Source: Halovenus amylolytica (GTDB lineage: Archaea; Halobacteriota; Halobacteria; Halobacteriales; Haloarculaceae). From it: a stretch of DNA of 64,000 nt. A program made the translations under genes and the position numbers. The stretch spans positions 180,189 through 244,188 of the forward strand of contig SAYS01000004.1 in the NCBI GenBank assembly GCA_004015825.1. The letters are read 5' to 3'. Shown one piece after another: positions 27,853 to 37,607 of this stretch. Numbering within the stretch: position 1 is the stretch's first letter; the number at the start of each line of letters is the position of its first letter. The notes below the pieces were generated by a model. It did no database searches. It was not told the origin of the DNA and saw only the letters and a list, made by a program, of their open reading frames with translations.

Positions 27853-29067
27853 CTACTTGTCGCGGTGAGCGTCGTCGCGCTCCAAGTATTCGCGGCGGAT
27901 TTCGGCGCGTTGGTCGGCGTCTCCGTCGTCGTAGTGCTTGTCGAGTACCGCCTCTGAGGCATCAACCTCGTGACTCACGACTCTGCGGGGCACATCGTTG
28001 TTGCGCATGCGGGTGATGGCCCCCTTTCGGACAGGGTGTGGGGTCGTCGAAGAGGGACACGCGTAGGCCTTGTTCTTCGCCTGCGCCGCCGGACACTTGG
28101 TGGGATCCTTGTCGTGCGGACAGCCTGCGCCGTATGCACAGGGCCGCGTCATGGCGTAGGTGAGCTTGCGGAGGTACTCCTTTCCGCGGCGGCCCGTCCC
28201 GTCCTCGTCGGGGAGGAGAGGGACGCGTCCTCCCTCGGCGACGGGGTCGTCGGCTCGGTCGGGATTGTCGAGCCAGTCCTCTATGACGTCGAGGACTGTC
28301 TGTGGGACGATGACGTTGCGCTCGCCGCCCTCCTTGCCCATACCCGAGCCATTCTTCAGGGTGGTTCCAGTGTCGGGGCGGTGACGGAGCTGGATCTGTC
28401 CCTGTTCCCAGCTGACGTCTGATTCGTCGATGCTGTGCGCGCCCTGAAGACGCATTGCGGTCGTCCAGATGAGTTCCCAGAGTACGTGGCGTTCCGAGCC
28501 CCATTCGTACTTGCGGAGGTACTCGGTGATTTCGCGGGCGCGGTCGATGTCGATGGCATCGTCGCGACGCTCTTCGTTCTCGCTCAGCGTTGGCGACTCG
28601 ACGAAGCGATGGAAACCCTGCGGGAGTGCGTCGTAGTCTTCGAGGCTCCTGAAAAAGACTCTGACCGTGTCACACTCGGTTTTCAGAGTGGCTTTGGCGA
28701 CTTCGGCACCGCGCTCCATCTTCCAGTCTTGGATGATCCTTGGATTCGAGGCGAGTTCGCCGGTGTGGGTGATGTCAGGGCCGGGTTGTGCGGCGTTCTC
28801 TTCCTCGGTGCGGAGAGGATTGGGGCAGAACCAGTCGAGGATGCGCGTGAGACGGCGTTCGTGGCTGTCTATGGTTGCCTCCGCGTAGTCGTCTACTTCC
28901 ATCATGTTGAGATGGATGTCGAGGGCGTCTTTCCCGTCCCCGCGGTCGTGCGGAGTGTCCAGCCGCGAGTCCAAGGGAATGGGCGTGATTTCATGCTGAG
29001 GACGGCGCGGTTGGTTCTGGTTAGCGTACGGTGCCTGTCCGTTTTGAGCCGGGTTGTGTTCGCTCAT
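27853..29067 (-). CDS. Tyrosine recombinase (integrase) with Cys-rich insert
   Basis: A 404-residue integrase of a different subfamily from the one at 12.9 kb. It has a core-binding domain at residues about 50-160, the first catalytic Arg in WTTAMRLQGAHS (about 210), box II HPVRKG (about 345), and the nucleophile Tyr in LDKHYDDGD (about 380). Between them is a CCHC-like stretch CAYGAGCPHDKDPTKCP (about 310-326), probably a zinc knuckle. It lies alone and bounds the right side of region 2. Confidence 0.85.
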   Translation of the reverse strand: MSEHNPAQNGQAPYANQNQPRRPQHEITPIPLDSRLDTPHDRGDGKDALDIHLNMMEVDDYAEATIDSHERRLTRILDWFCPNPLRTEEENAAQPGPDITHTGELASNPRIIQDWKMERGAEVAKATLKTECDTVRVFFRSLEDYDALPQGFHRFVESPTLSENEERRDDAIDIDRAREITEYLRKYEWGSERHVLWELIWTTAMRLQGAHSIDESDVSWEQGQIQLRHRPDTGTTLKNGSGMGKEGGERNVIVPQTVLDVIEDWLDNPDRADDPVAEGGRVPLLPDEDGTGRRGKEYLRKLTYAMTRPCAYGAGCPHDKDPTKCPAAQAKNKAYACPSSTTPHPVRKGAITRMRNNDVPRRVVSHEVDASEAVLDKHYDDGDADQRAEIRREYLERDDAHRDK

Positions 29068-30331
29068 TCTTGGGTGCTCCGCCCCCTCCTACGATTATAC
29101 GCTTATAAGCGTGGGCGTGGTGGCCGCTCAGGGGCTGGGCGGCCGTTCACGGTAGATAGAGACTTCAACGCCGGCAATCCACTGATACTGTCCGGAAGAT
29201 TGCGGTTATTCGCATTCGACTCACCCGTTGCAGGACGGAATCCGAAGATGAGCGGACGGGTGTCTTCATCGAGCGGTCGAACGGGACGGACGCGTGCCGA
29301 TCGATCGGGGGAATGAGCAAGGTTGGATATGTCAGTTTCCCCGAGAGGTATGGGCAAGCTTTTAATACCGATGATGCCGACGAATCACGTGAAAAGATGA
29401 TGGTCTTGTCGCTCTCCGTGGTGCGGTTTTCTCCACCCGGATAAGGCTGGTTGAGCAGACTTTGTTTTTAACCCGAGACGCGGAGTGCCCCTGCAGCGCC
29501 CATCATTCTGCGTGACGGGCAACATTTGGCAGACGGCAGTACGACGTTTATAAAAGGAACCCCTGTTGACCGATTTGATTTCATCACGTTCCGTGATGGG
29601 GGTCGCCGGTGTCATGCGATTCGCCAACATTTGATTGACAGTCTGGATACATAATAGTGGGGGTCTCAAAATCCGTCTCTGGTCAGACCCGTGTCTGGAG
29701 TCATGCATACCATCAAAATCCATCACGTAATTTGGCTAATTCCGCTAGTAGATGGCTTATTACTGATTTGAGACGTATTTTTGATTTTCCGGAGGTTGCG
29801 GTCTTTACGACCCTCTTGTATGAAGCTCCTTCCTGCGACGTTACAGTCCACCGGGCCTAACACATCTAATTCGTCAACAATCCGCATTGCCAGGCGAACA
29901 GTCGGGATAGCGAGGTTCTGTTGGTCAGAACGCCGATTACAGATTCATTCTTCAGTCGAATTATCGTTACCACGTACCCATCGAAGAAATCTCGACACCA
30001 GCTGAGATCCCTTCCCCGATTTTTGACCCTTTTCGTGAGCCATCTCCCTGGCTTCGGAACTCATACTCGGTGGTAGGATAGCAATCGTAAACAAACCAAC
30101 GGGAAATAAATGAACCCACAGTATCCAGATCCATCATGAGCGAGAATCAGAAAGACAGCGAGGTGATGATACAACAGACTTGGATCAGATCCCCAGGAGC
30201 AGTTCAGAAGATGATTACGAAAACACATCGTAGTTGCTGGCCGAGTCCACACGCTTTTGCTAGCCATCCAAACTCGTCAAGTGACTATTGACAAGTGATC
30301 ACGGTACAGGACGACCAATAGGCATATCTGT
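29068..30331. other. 1.26-kb region without supportable genes
   Basis: No frame here looks protein-like and no tRNA-like or repeated RNA element is visible. It contains TTTATAAAAGGAACC near 29,550 and other AT-rich patches. It separates the integrase from the first Ro60 locus and is probably decayed mobile DNA. Confidence 0.45.
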
Positions 30332-30631
30332 TTAATTAGTGGCCCGTGTCATCCGGTCGATTGAGTCGAGACAGACTGTCCCGGCAAATTGTTCGCGCAG
30401 TTTAGCGATCGAGGCTGTGGCCTCAATGGTCACAGTAACTGTCGCCACTGTCGCGGAGAGTCGCGGCTGCATCTCATTGAGTCCGTCGACACTGACCGCA
30501 CGGACGCCCTCGATGGCCGCAATCCGCTGTTCGGCTTCTGTGGCGATGTCGAACTCAGACCCATTTGGAATTCGAACCGCTAGGAGCGCCGTTACAATTG
30601 TCGTTGTCGGTTTGGTTGTTGTTACTGGCAT
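30332..30631 (-). CDS. 99-aa protein of the ro60 locus, copy 1
   Basis: A 99-residue protein preceded by GAGGTGA eight bases before ATG. It is about 55-60 percent identical by eye to the 99-residue protein at 41880, sharing VRIPNG...FD, TEAEQRIAAIEGVRAVSVDGL and LREQFAGTVCLDSID-like bl ocks. A predicted beta-alpha-beta-beta-alpha pattern would suit a ferredoxin-like small domain. It follows the tRNA-Gly-like gene and the ro60 relic on the same strand, exactly as the second copy follows the intact locus. The function is unknown; the linkage suggests a partner of Ro60 or its RNA. Confidence 0.75.
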   Translation of the reverse strand: MPVTTTKPTTTIVTALLAVRIPNGSEFDIATEAEQRIAAIEGVRAVSVDGLNEMQPRLSATVATVTVTIEATASIAKLREQFAGTVCLDSIDRMTRATN

Positions 30632-30647
30632 CTATTTCACCTCGTGA

Positions 30648-30672
30648 GCGCCGCGCGGTCGAACCGCGGCGC
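30648..30672 (-). other. GC hairpin between the tRNA-like gene and the 99-aa gene
   Basis: GCGCCGCG and CGCGGCGC form a perfect 8-bp stem around a 9-nt loop. On the minus strand the loop region reads CGCGGTTCGACCGCG, which looks like a T arm. A partly preserved counterpart is at about 42,196-42,220. Confidence 0.6.
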
Positions 30673-30682
30673 ACGCTCGGAT

Positions 30683-30756
30683 GCGTGAGGAGTGATTCGA
30701 ACACTCGTTTCGGCCGTGGCACGGCCGCGTGATCTGCCAGACTACACTACTCGCGG
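30683..30756 (-). tRNA. tRNA-Gly(GCC)-like gene, copy 1, degenerate acceptor
   Basis: A 74-nt element 10 nt downstream of the ro60 relic. Anticodon arm CGGCC-GTGCCAC-GGCCG (GCC, U33) and T arm GAGTG-TTCGAAT-CACTC are perfect. The acceptor strands CCGCGAG and CTCACGC pair at five of seven positions. A decoding tRNA is doubtful; a tRNA mimic linked to Ro60 is more likely. Confidence 0.65.
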
Positions 30757-30766
30757 AAAAATTGGA

Positions 30767-32248
30767 CTAGAATGGGTCGAAGCCGTCGATCTCGTCGATG
30801 ACCTGCCCGGGTTCCTCGGCGTGCTCGATGAACTCCAGGACGTTCTCCGACCAGCCCGAGATATTGTAGACGTCCTCGTAGCCGTCCGGCGTCACGAGGT
30901 CGCCGTAGGATGCCAGGTCGATCATATACAGTGACGCCTCCGGCGCAACAGCCTCTCGATACTCGACGAACTCCTCACGGATCGTGTTCGCGTCGTCGCT
31001 GAACCGAACCCGTGAATCCCAGATCTGCATGTCGGTGAATACGACGATTCGGTCCACTGCGATTGCTTCCTCTCTGAGGTATCGCAGGACTCTCCAACCG
31101 TTCGTCGAGTGTCCAACCTCCTCGTCGATCCCAAGCAGTGCATCCTGTCGCTGGAGCACTGGCGCGTCGACGTGCATCGGAACGGTCTGGAAGTCGTCAC
31201 CGAGGCCACCGACACGAGCACCTCGCTCGGCCAGAATCGCCCCGAACAGCGACCCGATCTCCTTCCGCGCGAGGGTGCTGTTCTTGGAGAGAGACGAGTC
31301 CATCGATCCCGAGAGGTCGACAGCAACGAACGTTTCGCCGAGCCCGTCGGGAATATTCTCCACAGAGACATCGATAGCCTGCTCCAGCCAGCGCTCGGCG
31401 GCGGGTGCCTAGATCCCAGCCTGCTGGAGGGCCTTGTACGCCTGGTAGTACCGGAATGGGTACAGCGGTGCGTGCCGGACTGCCTCCAGATCGAGATGAT
31501 CGACAATTACCTCCTCATCGACACCGGCCTGGAGCATGTTCCGCAGGTTCCGGATCGACGCGAGGATCGGCAGCGTGTACTCGTCGTCTTCGATGAGCGT
31601 CTCCCAGGCATCCCGGGTGTTACCCCGCTCGGAGATGACCGTTTCCCAGGTGTTCGGCGACGGAAGTGGCTCCACCTCAGGGTAGTCGTCCAGATCACCC
31701 CGCATGAACCGCTCGAACAGTTCCTCCTGTTGTTCATCGACCGGCTCCGGGTGGACCCTGTTGAACACGTCGTATAGTGTTATCTCTCGCCGGGAGAGGG
31801 TGTATTTGCCGAGCGTGTACGCGTCGGCCATCTCGACGAGCGCATCCTCAATCCCGCGGCGGAGCGGCCACGGGGCCGTCCCACCGAAGAGGTCATCGTG
31901 GACCGCCAGTGCTGTCGCTGTCTCGTCCATCCGCTGGATGATCGCCGGTGTCCACTCGCGGATCAGTGACTCATCCGAGTCGTCTTTGAACCGGTCGTCG
32001 TTGGCCGCCAGGACGAGCAGAACCTGTGGGATATCTCGCAGGTAGAGTTCCTGCCGCGCGTACGCGGCGAGTTTGAGGACGAACTCTGGGTCCTCGTTGG
32101 CTGCTGCGTCGAACCGCTGGACGACCGCAGCGAGATGCTCTTCGTCGGACTCGTAATACGAGTCTTCAAGCAGCTGGTTGATCGTTCGTTTGTACAGTGC
32201 TAGTCGCGGGTCGGCGGGCTCGAAGGCCTCACCACCCTCGTGAGAGGG
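30767..32248 (-). pseudogene. Decayed Ro60/TROVE-vWA gene, copy 1
   Basis: Closely similar along its length to the intact ro60 at 43,235-44,764. Three things break it: the first about 20 codons and the start are missing (homology begins near 32,240 with HEGGEAFEPAD), an amber TAG near 31,409 replaces the Gln codon of QAGIQAP, and no alternative start precedes MDETATALA. Apart from this the frame is open, and the MIDAS motif DLSGSMDS is kept, so decay is recent; amber read-through cannot be excluded from sequence. It is flanked by the same tRNA-like gene and 99-aa gene as the intact locus. Confidence 0.85.
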
Positions 32249-32527
32249 TACGTCGACTCAGCGGGCCGGTTCGTGCCGTTCAGGTAAAATCTTTCCCCGT
32301 ATTGCGGTTTGAGCGGTTTGTTCGCTCGTAACAACCGTTGCAAGAAACGCTAGACATATAAAAACCCGGATCATTGCCCCCTGAGCAATCGAAGCTCAGC
32401 GGAATCACGACATGCGATAGTACCCTCGAACAATTTCGCCATCGTTAGGCTGCCCTCAGGCAGCAGTTGACGAAACACACGTACCGCACTAGATTTATTC
32501 ATGTGTAGATCTTACACATCAAATACA

Positions 32528-32926
32528 ATGTCGAAGGAGAAAACCCGCGTCGATTTTAATGCGCCTACATCCCTCGTTGAACGGGCAGATACTATTGCGA
32601 GTCTCCTCGACATCTCCCGGACACAGCTTCTGATCGATGCGTTAGAGGACGAAATTGACGAACTCACGGGCGATGAAAGCTTCCAGCAGCGACTTCGGGA
32701 AGCATACTACACTGATTCCATCGAGTTCGAAGTGGTCGAGTCGATTCTCGGGACCGAAGAAGCGATGCGGATGAAACTCCTCCGATCGTCACTGGACCGC
32801 GATCCACCAGAACCCGAATTAGACGGAACGCTCCCGACAGATGCGGAGTTCTACGATGGCGAGAAACCAGTGTGGGAACCAGCTGATGAGCAAGATGAGG
32901 CAGGGATCGAGCAGACCGATGGGTGA
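32528..32926 (+). CDS. Ribbon-helix-helix antitoxin
   Basis: A 132-residue protein started at ATG 32528. Residues 5-45 form a ribbon-helix-helix (TRVDFNAPTSLVERADTIASL and SRTQLLIDALEDEI). The acidic C-terminal tail likely wraps the toxin. It overlaps the PIN gene by eight bases, the usual antitoxin-first order. A CATATAAAAA box about 170 bases upstream may belong to its promoter region. Confidence 0.75.
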   Translation: MSKEKTRVDFNAPTSLVERADTIASLLDISRTQLLIDALEDEIDELTGDESFQQRLREAYYTDSIEFEVVESILGTEEAMRMKLLRSSLDRDPPEPELDGTLPTDAEFYDGEKPVWEPADEQDEAGIEQTDG

Positions 32927-33479
32927 CGAACCGGTCATCGTCGTGGACACGAATGTCCTACTGAACCTTGCGACTCCGGTTGTCGACAGCCGGGCAGGCG
33001 CGCCAACTGGAGAAGACCCGCTCAAAACAGTACTCTCTGTCTACGATGTCCACATTCCATCGACCGTGCTTGGTGAAGTAAGCGAGGCAGCCCGAGATGA
33101 CGATTTACTCGGCACAGCTGCCGATCTGGTACTCATGGCTGCGCAGTCCCTCACGACACATGACGTGGATGCCAAAATAGACGACGCATTGGCTTATGGA
33201 CTCGACCGTGGCGAGTCACACGCAATCTGGCTGGCAAACGAGCTTGCTGCAGAGATGTTCGTCACTGACGAATTCAACACCACGAATTATCTTATCGTAT
33301 CTATCGCCCTCGACGATCGGAATACACTGTTCACCACACCGCATCTCCTCTGCGTCCTTGCACAGCAAGAAATCCTCTCCAGCCAGTATGTCGACGCTGC
33401 GTTGACATACTACGTTGAAATAAAAGACTGGGACGATCAGTATATTGACCGACTACGAGCTGAATATCTCAGTGTATGA
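32919..33479 (+). CDS. PIN-domain toxin (VapC-like)
   Basis: A 186-residue protein started at ATG 32919. PIN acidic residues are visible in VVDTNVLLN (about 8), PSTVLGEV (about 48), DRGESHAIWLANEL (about 95) and FVTDEFN (about 115). PIN toxins are Mg-dependent RNases, often cutting tRNA or rRNA. It is longer than a typical VapC (about 130-150) with an extra helical C-terminus (YYVEIKDWDDQYIDRL). The placement next to a Ro60 locus is notable. Confidence 0.75.
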   Translation: MGDEPVIVVDTNVLLNLATPVVDSRAGAPTGEDPLKTVLSVYDVHIPSTVLGEVSEAARDDDLLGTAADLVLMAAQSLTTHDVDAKIDDALAYGLDRGESHAIWLANELAAEMFVTDEFNTTNYLIVSIALDDRNTLFTTPHLLCVLAQQEILSSQYVDAALTYYVEIKDWDDQYIDRLRAEYLSV

Positions 33480-33516
33480 GATCCGATATCTATCTGTGAG
33501 CTGTTCAGCTGGGTTT

Positions 33517-33633
33517 TCAAGTCTTTATGAGCACTAATCCCGTCTTCGAACTCCCGTCTCCGAGCATCTCGAAGGCGTCTCGTGCACGTTCGAGTGCTTC
33601 AAGCACAGATTCCGGGTCTGAACTGTCACTCAT
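33517..33633 (-). pseudogene. Truncated HEPN-partner fragment
   Basis: 38 codons from ATG 33633 (SDPESVLEALERARDAFEML) to TGA 33517. Its start overlaps the stop of the nucleotidyltransferase gene by eight bases, as in MNT-HEPN pairs, and the translated helix resembles the beginning of a HEPN-like subunit. The rest of the gene is absent, so the module is probably incomplete. Confidence 0.45.
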
Positions 33634-34321
33634 TGTCGACACCTTCCTCTAGGAGGAGGTTTTCGACGGTTTCGAAGTCACCTGTCTTGTAGACCGGAAT
33701 TCCCGAAACGACGATTTCCCGAATGTCCTCTGTGTATGTCGGAATCGCCTGGACGACCTCGACATCAATATCATACGCGTACCGATCACCATCGAATTTA
33801 CTCTCTTCGAGATCGCGTGCGACGGCGTTCGCTTCTCGTTGGCTTTCGGCTCGCCCGGAGCGAGTCAGTACCCAGAGATCGATATCGCTTCGTCGGTCAG
33901 CATCTCCCCGAGCAACACTTCCGTACAGAACGATGCCGACGACGTCATTAATATTCTCACGAAGCTTCGTGACTGCAGTTTGGATGGGCTGGTGATACTC
34001 CGATTGAGGAATCCGGAGGATCGGATCATCTGAGATAGACAGGCGCTGTCTGTTGATCTGGACGAGTCGCTGGTTACTTTCGGGGGAGTCAATGACCAAG
34101 TCATTTGCACTGAGAACGTTCACTGCCCGTCGGACGGACTGGTGGGAATGGCCAATCTGCGTTGCAAGTCCTCGCAGTGAGAAGTCACTGAATCTATGGT
34201 TGGTTAAAAAGAGCAGGACATCGCTCGTTGCTTTATGTTTGAATAAATTCGGATCCGAAGGAGGTATAGATAGCGAAATAGATGCTCCTGACGAATCCGA
34301 ACGTTCCGCCTCACGAGACAT
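33626..34321 (-). CDS. HTH-fused minimal nucleotidyltransferase (MNT antitoxin-like)
   Basis: A 231-residue protein. Residues 35-85 are a winged helix (FSLRGLATQIGHSHQSVRRAV). The nucleotidyltransferase motif GSVARGDADRRSDIDLWV (about 135-152) has the GS...DxD metal site, with a further acid in IDVEVVQ. MNT proteins AMPylate HEPN toxins. The start at 34321 is preceded by an AT-rich promoter region (34,340-34,390). The partner gene appears truncated. Confidence 0.8.
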   Translation of the reverse strand: MSREAERSDSSGASISLSIPPSDPNLFKHKATSDVLLFLTNHRFSDFSLRGLATQIGHSHQSVRRAVNVLSANDLVIDSPESNQRLVQINRQRLSISDDPILRIPQSEYHQPIQTAVTKLRENINDVVGIVLYGSVARGDADRRSDIDLWVLTRSGRAESQREANAVARDLEESKFDGDRYAYDIDVEVVQAIPTYTEDIREIVVSGIPVYKTGDFETVENLLLEEGVDNE

Positions 34322-34536
34322 ATATCGTCTTACGGACCACTAGTATAAAACCTTCATATACTAATAGGTATCTATTTAAAAATTATTTTGGAATCAACGT
34401 CAGTCCATGATAGAAAAGTGTACTATGCAGGCATCGGGAGATTGGTGAGGGCGTTCGCTGCTGCGAGTGGCGAACAGCGCTGGCGCTACCAGACCCCAAC
34501 CAATGTGACCGACTGATCTTCGGTAAGAGCTCCGTT

Positions 34537-36456
34537 TCAAAATCCAGCTTTTTCGAGTTCGTCGAGAAACGCTGGTCGGTTCGAGTGTTTCTCTTTCAGG
34601 AAGTCGACAAACTCTTCGAACCGCTCACGGGGCACCAGTTCCTGCATTTCATCCAAGTGGCTGGCAATCTCTCGGTAATGACGGCGGCCCGTCTCACCGG
34701 CAGCAAACGGCACAAGTTGGTCGCGGTAGCACTCGAAATATTCCACCGGATCGACACGGACGACGGGATCACGGTATCGCTTGAGTAACGACAGGCTTTC
34801 GCTGTCTTTCAGCTCGGCAAACGCTTTTTCGAGATTCCCGTCGTGGACGTACAGCTTGATGAGTTGCTGTCGGTCCTCCGAAAGACTATTTTCGAACTCC
34901 TGATACATCGACTGCCACTGCTGGTCGTCACAGGCCTCTTTCAGGTCATCGTAGGCCTCCCACTCCCTGTGATCGAGAAACAACTGTTTCAGAATATCAC
35001 GATACTTGTCCGGATTCCGATCGCGATAGCAGTCAGCAGCGAGCCATTCGAGGCCAGTTGTGGACCGGAACGTCTTGATCCCGTCTTCGAGGACATCGAT
35101 TGCACGGTCTTCGTTGCCTTCCTCGCGCAGACGCTCGGCGTACTGTTTGCAAAAGCGGCTACTTTCGAGATAGATCTCTTCGTATAGCATCGAAAGCACC
35201 GCTTCGTTATCGACTTGTTCAAGCAGGTAAATGAACGTCGAGAGGATATTCCGTGTACGCAGTGAGGATGATTTCTCGTCAGAACTCAATGAGTCGATAT
35301 CGACGGTATGTGCCTCAACAGTCGTCGGGTCGTCAACGCGCAGTTCCTCGAAAGCGTCACCGACGAACGATTCCAGTTGCAGCGGTCCGACCGCCAGGTG
35401 TTCGATATCCAGCGCCCCACCGGTGAAATCATCGGTGGTAAGCGGCCCATCAGTAAAATCCGAAGCATAGAGGATATCTTCCGTTCGCTCGCGGGTCTGG
35501 TCCGAGACACTGTCTGTCGTTTGCTCGCTGTCAGATTGCCCGGCAGTCAGTGAGTCGAGCGAGACACCAGAAATCCGCGTCTCTAGCAGTTCCAGCCAGT
35601 ATTCGTGGTCTGTCTGCGTTGTACAGAGCGTTCGCAGTGCGTCGTTGTAGTAATCACTGGAAAAACTGTAGTCGGCGTCGACGAACTCCCCGCAGAGATA
35701 CTCGATGTGCGGTTGCTTTTCGTCGTGGTCGAGATCCTGTTCTGCGACAGTCTCTGCATACGACTGGATGGCGTTCTCTACCTCACGGCCGTAATGGCCA
35801 CCGCTATCGTCGATCCGGTCCAGGTTCTCGCGGATCGCCTCACCAACTGCCCGGTAGATGTCTGTCGCTGTGTCGACGTGACCCTGATCACGGTGTGTCT
35901 CTGCGAGGTCGTAATACTGTGAGACATCGATGTACGTGTCGTGTTCGACCATCCCCCGACGGCTGACTGCGTTATCGAATAGTCGGTCGATCTCTTGTTT
36001 GTAGTCGTAGACGCTCTTACCTGTGTCCGCGCCGGTAAAGGCAACGAGGCGGTCGCGAACGTCACGGTCGTCCTCGATCACCTCCCGCAGAAACGTACGG
36101 AGATCCGCTGCGTCCATCTGTTCGATCAGTGAATCGATGTCGACCGTCTCCGAAACCGATCCATCTGTCCCGGCTGTCGCTCCATCGGGCTCTCGATTCT
36201 CGACAGCAAGGAGGACCGAGACGATATGCTTGCAGTCGCCTGCGTAGTCGTACGGGCAACTGCAGCGAGTGCGGATCGGATCAGTTCCGACATCGATGGT
36301 CACATCATAGTACCGCGAGCCACGAACGGTTGCGCTGATCTCCTCGCCATCGATATCTAACTCCTGAATACGATCCTGATGGTAGTAGTTGCGGCCACGC
36401 TCGAAGGATTGTTCCGTGCAGAGTGACCGTATCTCTTCTTCGGACGGATACGCCAT
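34537..36456 (-). CDS. SWIM zinc-finger protein, long
   Basis: A 639-residue protein. The SWIM motif TRCSCPYDYAGDCKH lies at about residues 60-74 (CxCx8CxH), following FERGRNYYHQDRI, the usual lead-in strand. The remaining 550 residues are helical repeats (YRAVGEAIREN; DRAIDVLEDGIKTF; YRDILKQLFLDHREWEAYDDL), probably TPR-like. SWIM proteins bind nucleic acid or protein and in prokaryotes often neighbour SNF2 ATPases, MoxR or vWA proteins. The N-terminus is clearly paralogous to the 267-aa protein at 37608. Same strand as the two following genes. Confidence 0.8.
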   Translation of the reverse strand: MAYPSEEEIRSLCTEQSFERGRNYYHQDRIQELDIDGEEISATVRGSRYYDVTIDVGTDPIRTRCSCPYDYAGDCKHIVSVLLAVENREPDGATAGTDGSVSETVDIDSLIEQMDAADLRTFLREVIEDDRDVRDRLVAFTGADTGKSVYDYKQEIDRLFDNAVSRRGMVEHDTYIDVSQYYDLAETHRDQGHVDTATDIYRAVGEAIRENLDRIDDSGGHYGREVENAIQSYAETVAEQDLDHDEKQPHIEYLCGEFVDADYSFSSDYYNDALRTLCTTQTDHEYWLELLETRISGVSLDSLTAGQSDSEQTTDSVSDQTRERTEDILYASDFTDGPLTTDDFTGGALDIEHLAVGPLQLESFVGDAFEELRVDDPTTVEAHTVDIDSLSSDEKSSSLRTRNILSTFIYLLEQVDNEAVLSMLYEEIYLESSRFCKQYAERLREEGNEDRAIDVLEDGIKTFRSTTGLEWLAADCYRDRNPDKYRDILKQLFLDHREWEAYDDLKEACDDQQWQSMYQEFENSLSEDRQQLIKLYVHDGNLEKAFAELKDSESLSLLKRYRDPVVRVDPVEYFECYRDQLVPFAAGETGRRHYREIASHLDEMQELVPRERFEEFVDFLKEKHSNRPAFLDELEKAGF

Positions 36457-36518
36457 CTATCCTCTCTCACTACGATGGCCGTGGTCGAAAAACTGTTGGA
36501 GTACAGTGATTATCGGTG

Positions 36519-37550
36519 TTACAGAATGATATCAGTAAACTCCCAGTCATCAGGCAACTGTTGGGCGAGTCCACAGTCGACAACGACAGCGCGAAGTCGG
36601 TCCCGGACGCCAGGGTTCCAGTCGAAGCCGTCTGCGTGGAACTCGGGATACAGTGTCTCCCAGTCCCAGTGGTCGCTCGAATCGGGGTAGTAACCGCGAT
36701 CGATTTTGCCGACGCAGTGGAGCAGTTGTGCAGGGTCCGAGACGAGATCTGCAGCGAACAACTCTTCGAGGATTCTCGTCGCGGCGTGTTGGTCTGCGTG
36801 CATGGCGTGTTCGATGGCTGTCCCGGCCCAGATATCGTACTCGCCATCCACGACCGTCTCGATAGTATCCTCGAACGAGTGGTCTGGATGACCGATCCCC
36901 CAGCCGTAACTCATCGAGTCGATCCAGGGCTGTGTGTCCCCGGGATGGCGATGGAACAACAGCAGATAGTCGAGCGCCTCGGCCGGGACCGCCGCGACAC
37001 CGTCGGCACGGCGGGTCCGAACCAGTTGCTTCCCAGTCACGGCCGCGAGTACGTGGCTGACATGCGGGTACTCCTCGAAATCCCCTCGTTCTGCCTGGCC
37101 AAACGATTCGTGTTCGGAGTAGGTGTCGAAGTCGTACGTGACCGCTGGCCAGTACGCGTCGAGGATATCGAGCAGGAACGACCACCCCTCGCGCTGGACA
37201 ATCAGTTCGACACCCTCGACTGCCGGCCGGAAGAAGACGCGATGGAAGCCCCAGTAGTCTCCGTCCTCTGCCTTCCCCCACTCCTCAGAGAGATGGCGTT
37301 CGTACTGTGCGAGTGTCTGATAGACGCCCATCTCCTCCCCCTGCCGTGCTTTCTCGATCCCGTCTGTCAGGTCGTCGCTGGCTGCTCGTTTCACTCTCCG
37401 CTCTGCCTCGCGCTCTCGTTTCTCGATTTCTGCTCTCCTATCTTCGAATGCATCTTCGTGGGCAGTGGATTCCTCTGCCGGACAGTCGTGCAGGCGAAGC
37501 CGCGTTAGCGTCTCGAATTCTTCACTGCAGTCATCGCAGGTATGAGGCAT
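36519..37550 (-). CDS. Hypothetical protein with N-terminal C2H2-like finger
   Basis: A 343-residue protein. Residues 3-25 (HTCDDCSEEFETLTRLRLHDC) fit a zinc-finger pattern, followed by a charged coiled coil (about 35-75). The body is alpha-rich with Trp/Tyr-rich stretches (SYGWGIGHPDHSFEDTI; HAMHADQHAATRILEELF). No enzyme motif is seen. It sits between two SWIM genes in the same direction, so it may act with them. Confidence 0.6.
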   Translation of the reverse strand: MPHTCDDCSEEFETLTRLRLHDCPAEESTAHEDAFEDRRAEIEKREREAERRVKRAASDDLTDGIEKARQGEEMGVYQTLAQYERHLSEEWGKAEDGDYWGFHRVFFRPAVEGVELIVQREGWSFLLDILDAYWPAVTYDFDTYSEHESFGQAERGDFEEYPHVSHVLAAVTGKQLVRTRRADGVAAVPAEALDYLLLFHRHPGDTQPWIDSMSYGWGIGHPDHSFEDTIETVVDGEYDIWAGTAIEHAMHADQHAATRILEELFAADLVSDPAQLLHCVGKIDRGYYPDSSDHWDWETLYPEFHADGFDWNPGVRDRLRAVVVDCGLAQQLPDDWEFTDIIL

Positions 37551-37607
37551 AGCTGTCTTTTGTTATGGAGCAGCCTTCAAATTCTCTTTCGTAAATACTA
37601 TTTGACA

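Noticed and set aside
29068..30331. Small ORFs such as 30136-30291
   Set aside because: About 50 codons, no ribosome site, no protein-like composition and no coupling to neighbours.
30767..32248. Two separate functional genes from the split Ro60 frame
   Set aside because: Both parts are in one frame, separated by a single TAG, and the upstream part lacks a start; a decayed single gene is simpler.
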